Assembly (NCBI GenBank): GCA_964592275.1
Contig: CAZQDJ010000001.1
Location: forward strand, 11,646 to 75,645
DNA length: 64,000 nt
Source of the DNA: CANNBR01 sp964592275
GTDB lineage: Bacteria > Babelota > Babeliae > Babelales > CAIQNR01
Direction of reading: 5' to 3'
The position numbers and the translations under genes were made by a program. The notes beneath the pieces were generated by a model. It was not told the origin of the DNA, searched no databases, and worked only from the letters and a program-made list of their open reading frames with translations. Below are positions 60,006 to 64,000 of this stretch, piece after piece. Position 1 is the stretch's first letter, and every line of letters starts with the position of its first letter.

Positions 60006-62477
60006 ATGGATAAGAAATACGAAGCGCAGACCCACGAACCCCAGATACAAACTCAGTGGGAACAAGAAGAAACATTCACTGCAAACAAGCATTCTACAAA
60101 ACCACTCTTCAGCATCGATACTCCTCCCCCTACTATTTCTGGATCGCTCCATATCGGACACATCTTTTCCTACACACAAACCGATATAATCGCCCGTTAT
60201 AAACGACTCTGTGGCTTTAATGTTTTCTATCCATTTGGCTTTGATGATAACGGCCTTGCAACCGAACGCTTTGTAGAAAAAAAGAATAAAGTAAGCGGCT
60301 ACCACATGGGGCGCACCGACTTTATAAAACTCTGTTTAAAAGAATCTCATGATTCTGAAAAGACCTTTGAAACGCTCTGGAAGCGTATGGGTATTTCTGC
60401 TGACTGGACACAAACGTATTCAACCATTGCACCACTTGCTCAAAAAATTTCTCAACGTTCATTTTTAGATCTGTATGAAAAAGGATACATCTACCGCAGG
60501 GAAGAACCTGCTTTATACTGCACCCTCTGCCGGACCTCTGTTGCACAAGCAGAACTTGATGATGCAGAACAAGCTTCTTCATTTAACGACATCGTATTTG
60601 AAACAAAACTGGGAAAAGATGCAGTTATTAGTACCACGCGTCCAGAACTGCTTTCATCATGCGTTGCTCTCTTCTTTCATCCAACTGATGCGCGTTACCA
60701 GCACCTCAAAGATACTACCGCTCGCGTTCCTTTATTCGATTACGAAGTTCCTATTTTACCTGATGAACTCGTTGATCCTGAAAAAGGTACTGGTCTTGTC
60801 ATGTGCTGCACCTTTGGCGATAAAAATGACATTGCCTGGTTTAAAAAACATAGACTTCCTTACCGTCAATCAGTTGGTTTTGATGGTATCTGGACAAAAG
60901 AAACCGGCATTTTAGCAGGTCTTAAAGCAGTTGCTGCTCGTGAAAAAGTTCTTGAAGAATTAAAACATCGTGGGCTTTTGATTTCACAAAAAAACATTTC
61001 ACATACCGTTAACGTGCATGAACGCTGCAAAAAAGAAATCGAATACATCGTTCTCACTCAATGGTTCTTGAATATTCTTGATAACAAACAAGAATTTTTA
61101 ACCGCACTTGATAAAGTTGCTTGGCACCCAGAATTTATGAAAGCTCGCTGCAAAGATTGGATTCAAAATCTACAATGGGATTGGTGTTTGAGCCGCCAAC
61201 GTTTTTACGGAATACCGTTTCCTGTCTGGCACTGCACTGAATGTAAGCACGTTATCACTGCATCAGTTGATCAGCTCCCTATCGATCCTCAAGAAAATGC
61301 GTATGGACACGTGTGCCCAGCATGTAAAAAAGATACAGTTATTCCTGATACCGATGTTATGGATACTTGGAATACTTCGTCCCTTACCCCTTATATTTGC
61401 GCTGCACTCTATGATGAAAAAAATGATCCCTTTTCATCCGATTCAGCATTTTTGCCTATGGGAATGCGCCCACAAGCGCATGACATTATCCGTACCTGGG
61501 CATTTTACACCATCATAAAATCCTTGCTGCACAGCAAAGTTATGCCGTGGAAAGATATCGTTATCTCTGGGCACGTGCTCAGCAAAGACCGTGATAAAAT
61601 TTCAAAATCACAAGGCAATACTCCGGTTGATCCTGAAAACCTTTTAAAGGTATACCCTGCTGACGTAATCCGTTTCTGGACCGCATCAGGAACACTTGGG
61701 CAAGATGTTTCATTCTCTGAAACACAACTACAAATCGGACAACGCCTGTGTACAAAATTATGGAATGCTTTTAGATTCCTTGAAGAACACATCACTGAGG
61801 CTCCAGCACAAGAGCAACCTGAAATTATGGGAGTTGTTAATGAATGGCTCTGCCATCAAGCAACAACTTGCTTTGAAAATTACAACAATTACTTAAACCA
61901 ATACGAATTCAGCCTTGCACTCCATACTGTCGAACAGTTCTTCTGGAACGATTTTTGCGACAACTACTTGGAATTGATTAAGGATCAGCTATTTAATCCT
62001 GATCGCTATGATACAAATACCATTAAGTCTACTCGTTGGACCTTGTACTATGTCGGATTACGTATCTTGCAAATGTTGGCACCATACACTCCGTTTATTA
62101 CCGAAACGCTCTATCAAACGTTCTATGCAAAAAAACTCGGTATTTCTTCACTGCACCTAACTACTTTTGCAGATGTTCAAAAATCACTAAATTTTGCTGA
62201 TAGCGCTGCAACCATGAATATTATATTACCTATTGTTGCAACAGTTCGCCGTATGAAAACCTCAAAACAACTTTCGTTAAAAACACCTCTGAGTTCTCTC
62301 ACCATTTACAATGCGAATCAAGAGCTCCTCAAACTACTCGTTCCGCAAGAAGCACTTATCAAAGGGGTTACTCAAGCAGAAATAATTGCGTATGAATTTT
62401 CTTTGCTCGATGAACAAGTATTTGAACAACATGGAGATGCATGGACTGCAAAAATAGCCATTGAGGTTTTACCATGA
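60006..62477 (+). CDS. valS: Valine-tRNA ligase
   Basis: Class I synthetase of 823 residues, shorter than the common bacterial form (about 880-950). HIGH at residues 49-52 (SGSLHIGH), KISKS in DRDKISKSQGN, WCLSRQRFYGIPFPVW, and cysteine pairs (CTLC, CTEC, CPAC) that suggest bound zinc. The short layout with KISKS resembles the archaeal-type ValS known from Rickettsia; this is an impression. No ribosome site is evident before ATG 60006. Confidence 0.95.
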   Translation: MDKKYEAQTHEPQIQTQWEQEETFTANKHSTKPLFSIDTPPPTISGSLHIGHIFSYTQTDIIARYKRLCGFNVFYPFGFDDNGLATERFVEKKNKVSGYHMGRTDFIKLCLKESHDSEKTFETLWKRMGISADWTQTYSTIAPLAQKISQRSFLDLYEKGYIYRREEPALYCTLCRTSVAQAELDDAEQASSFNDIVFETKLGKDAVISTTRPELLSSCVALFFHPTDARYQHLKDTTARVPLFDYEVPILPDELVDPEKGTGLVMCCTFGDKNDIAWFKKHRLPYRQSVGFDGIWTKETGILAGLKAVAAREKVLEELKHRGLLISQKNISHTVNVHERCKKEIEYIVLTQWFLNILDNKQEFLTALDKVAWHPEFMKARCKDWIQNLQWDWCLSRQRFYGIPFPVWHCTECKHVITASVDQLPIDPQENAYGHVCPACKKDTVIPDTDVMDTWNTSSLTPYICAALYDEKNDPFSSDSAFLPMGMRPQAHDIIRTWAFYTIIKSLLHSKVMPWKDIVISGHVLSKDRDKISKSQGNTPVDPENLLKVYPADVIRFWTASGTLGQDVSFSETQLQIGQRLCTKLWNAFRFLEEHITEAPAQEQPEIMGVVNEWLCHQATTCFENYNNYLNQYEFSLALHTVEQFFWNDFCDNYLELIKDQLFNPDRYDTNTIKSTRWTLYYVGLRILQMLAPYTPFITETLYQTFYAKKLGISSLHLTTFADVQKSLNFADSAATMNIILPIVATVRRMKTSKQLSLKTPLSSLTIYNANQELLKLLVPQEALIKGVTQAEIIAYEFSLLDEQVFEQHGDAWTAKIAIEVLP

Positions 62478-62496
62478 TCACAATAAAAAATAGTCT

Positions 62497-62526
62497 CTGT
62501 CATTGCGAGCTTGCGAAGCAATCCCT
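62497..62526. repeat. Inverted repeat, left copy, flanking the GIY-YIG gene
   Basis: A 30-base sequence starting CTGTCATTGCGAGCTTGCGA is inverted at 62916-62945 with one mismatch. The two copies bracket the GIY-YIG gene. Confidence 0.8.
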
Positions 62527-62579
62527 CACTCGCTCACTAAGGAAAATAACCATAGCCTGATCTTTAATGAGTTAGAATT

Positions 62580-62870
62580 ATGAAACAACCCTGTATATAT
62601 ATTATGGCAGACCGTCCTGGAGGGACTCTTTATACAGGGGTAACCTCGAATCTTTTACAGCGAATATCGCAACATAAAGATGAAACATTCGAAGGATTCT
62701 CAGCAAAATATAACTGTAAGATGCTTGTATTTTACGAAGTGTTTCAGACAATGATCGATGCTATTGCTGTGGAAAAAAAACTAAAAGGCGGCTCACGTCT
62801 TTCTAAAATCAAGTATATCCAGTCCATGAATCCCGAATGGAAAGATTTATCAGCAGACTGGGAGAAATAG
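62580..62870 (+). CDS. GIY-YIG nuclease family protein (UPF0213/YhbQ-like)
   Basis: A 96-residue single-domain GIY-YIG protein. IYIMADRPGGTLYTGVTSNL is the catalytic core (YIM for GIY, YTG for YIG), RISQHK carries the catalytic Arg and His, and AIAVEKKLKGGSRLSKIKYI has the metal-binding Glu. It lies between two inverted copies of a dispersed repeat and has a weak ribosome site. It may be a mobile or repeat-associated endonuclease. Confidence 0.88.
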   Translation: MKQPCIYIMADRPGGTLYTGVTSNLLQRISQHKDETFEGFSAKYNCKMLVFYEVFQTMIDAIAVEKKLKGGSRLSKIKYIQSMNPEWKDLSADWEK

Positions 62871-62915
62871 CTCAATGCACACAGAAGAAACTTTAAAATT
62901 TTTTGTATGCGCTGT

Positions 62916-62945
62916 AGGGATTGCTTTGCAAGCTCGCAATGACAG
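62916..62945. repeat. Inverted repeat, right copy, flanking the GIY-YIG gene
   Basis: The inverse of 62497-62526; 29 of 30 bases match. Confidence 0.8.
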
Positions 62946-63038
62946 GGATTTTTCTTTTAAGAAAATTAATAAGGAATTGTCATACAGATTCAGGATCATG
63001 GATTTTTCTAAGAAAAAACCTCAAAGGAGTAATAACTC

Positions 63039-63506
63039 ATGATAACGATAAGAAACAGTCAACGATCTTTTGATGTTGACCTTGAAAAAGTACGCGCTGA
63101 TGCACAAAAAATTCTTGATGAATTAGGATATTCTGACTTCGATTTGGGTATCTGGTTCACGACTAATAAAACGGTCCGTGAATACAACAAAAATTTCCGC
63201 AACAAGGATAAAGCAACCGATATTTTATCATTCCCTTACCACCCCGATTTAAAAGCTGGGCAACGAATAAAGGTAAAAGATGAAGAGGATAAGAACGTTG
63301 GTGATATATTAATTGCAGTCGAATTTGTAGAAAATCTTCTTCCCTTATATAAAACCACCCTCCAAAAACGAATCTCCGTTTTGCTTATTCACGGCATCTG
63401 CCATTTGCTTGGTTACAGCCATTATGATGACGAAAATGATCAAAAAATGAGCGCCAAAGAGCGAGCGATTGCTACCAAGCTCGGGATTAAAAAGGAAATG
63501 TGTTAA
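63039..63506 (+). CDS. ybeY: Endoribonuclease YbeY (rRNA maturation factor)
   Basis: A 155-residue zinc protein needed for 16S rRNA 3'-end processing and ribosome quality control. HGICHLLGYSHYDD near residues 116-129 contains the three His ligands, and KATDILSFPYH is the conserved preceding segment. AAAGGAG precedes the ATG. Confidence 0.95.
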   Translation: MITIRNSQRSFDVDLEKVRADAQKILDELGYSDFDLGIWFTTNKTVREYNKNFRNKDKATDILSFPYHPDLKAGQRIKVKDEEDKNVGDILIAVEFVENLLPLYKTTLQKRISVLLIHGICHLLGYSHYDDENDQKMSAKERAIATKLGIKKEMC

Positions 63507-63583
63507 GACGCGGGTTAAATAAAAAGGGCAGCTTTTTAAGGCTACACCTTTTAAAAATTCAGCTACAGTTGCTTTTCATAAAG

Positions 63584-64000
63584 CTATATTACAGAGCCCT
63601 TATAGGAATAAATATCGCCCATGGAGTCCGCTACTTTAGCACCCCTACTTGTCAAGAAATTTACAATATCTAATGTATCGGCATTAGGATTTTGTCCATA
63701 ATTATAATTAGCAGCATCTAAAGCAGTAACATAATGTCCCCAATCGTATTGCCAAGTTCTTGCATTCACGTTGGCACCTTTAACAACAAGATCTCGTACT
63801 CGTGTTGATGATCCGACCTGCACAGCTTGCATTAATGGGGTATATTGATCTTTCCATCTTTCTTTCGGTCTATATACAGGCCTTTGATTCGAAACCCTAT
63901 CCTCCTTTCCTTCCACTGTAAACTGCAGACTCCCACCAACTACAAATCCTACATTTACACGTGAAAGTTTCCATCTAAGTTGAAAAGAAGGGCTAGAGGC
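63584..64000 (-). CDS. Ankyrin-repeat protein, 5' part beyond window edge
   Basis: The reverse frame is open from 64000 to the stop at 63584, so the gene starts outside the window. An internal GTG at 63916 is not the likely start. The last 110 residues contain ankyrin units (YTPLMQAVQVGSSTRVRDLV, then KGANVNART, TALDAANYN, DTLDIVNFLTSRGAKV). The segment before them is strand-like (FQLRWKLSRVNVGFVVGGSL). Such proteins often mediate host contacts in intracellular bacteria, which fits the overall picture. Confidence 0.8.
   Translation of the reverse strand, partial: ASSPSFQLRWKLSRVNVGFVVGGSLQFTVEGKEDRVSNQRPVYRPKERWKDQYTPLMQAVQVGSSTRVRDLVVKGANVNARTWQYDWGHYVTALDAANYNYGQNPNADTLDIVNFLTSRGAKVADSMGDIYSYKGSVI

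Noticed and set aside
1..64000. tRNA, rRNA, CRISPR arrays, prophage or origin features
   Set aside because: I scanned for tRNA-like cloverleaf ends, repeated spacers, DnaA-box clusters and integrase genes and saw none that I could support by eye; a tRNA scan would be decisive.

Overview
The window is AT-rich, densely coded bacterial DNA with short intergenic gaps and frequent 1-14 base gene overlaps. It has no rRNA, tRNA or CRISPR array that I can see. The gene set is that of a small-genome Gram-negative bacterium living in or on eukaryotic hosts: an ABC-exported surface polysaccharide locus, two deoxynucleoside kinases plus ThyX for nucleotide supply, many short proteins with N-terminal signal peptides, an ankyrin-repeat protein, a signal-peptide-bearing PP2C phosphatase and dispersed palindromic repeats. 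My best guess is the candidate phylum Dependentiae (TM6/Babeliae). This is inferred from gene content, since no marker rRNA is present.

Region 1 (1-16.7 kb, minus strand) is one long polysaccharide locus read from wecB leftwards. WecB and WecC make a UDP-ManNAcA type sugar. They are followed by a fused bi-domain oxidoreductase, a multi-span GT39-like membrane protein, an AsnB-type amidotransferase, half of a GT4 glycosyltransferase, the Wzm/Wzt exporter, another glycosyltransferase, a C-methyltransferase-type enzyme, two DegT aminotransferases, a CmcI-like protein and a NeuD/PglD-like acetyltransferase. Several genes are joined by ATGA or GTGA overlaps, which suggests one transcript.

Region 2 (16.8-24.3 kb) holds a HIT protein, a repeat-bearing exported protein, a GerMN-like protein paired with a degenerate amidase, the RecD2 helicase and two exported proteins, one of them a probable outer-membrane protein. 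Region 3 (24.4-31 kb) carries deoxynucleoside kinase 1, a partial ATP synthase operon (c, b', b, delta, alpha), an RBBP9-like hydrolase, a GNAT acetyltransferase, a MepB-like protein and a HEPN/MNT toxin-antitoxin pair. Region 4 (31-38.2 kb, minus strand) carries rho, secF, rpmA, a Cys-rich exported peptide, thyX and polA.

Region 5 (38.3-41.9 kb) is the most accessory-looking part. It has four small exported proteins, two of which follow paired leader hairpins, then the exported PP2C phosphatase and a 495 bp element bounded by 72 bp inverted repeats. Region 6 (41.9-55.3 kb) has priA, an S41 peptidase, a second HEPN/MNT pair, orn, a tandem D-Ala-D-Ala ligase fusion, a DUF6629-like protein, rlmB, alr, deoxynucleoside kinase 2, tyrS and a site-2 protease homologue without its metal site. 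Region 7 (55.3-64 kb) is repeat-rich and contains a TMTC-like TPR protein, an AAA+ ATPase with a signal peptide, valS, a GIY-YIG protein between inverted repeats, ybeY and the end of an ankyrin-repeat gene.

The clearest structural signal is a family of dispersed hairpin elements near 10.5, 55.5, 55.6, 55.8 and 59.7 kb. Their outer arms change in a compensatory way, so base pairing has been kept while sequence drifted.
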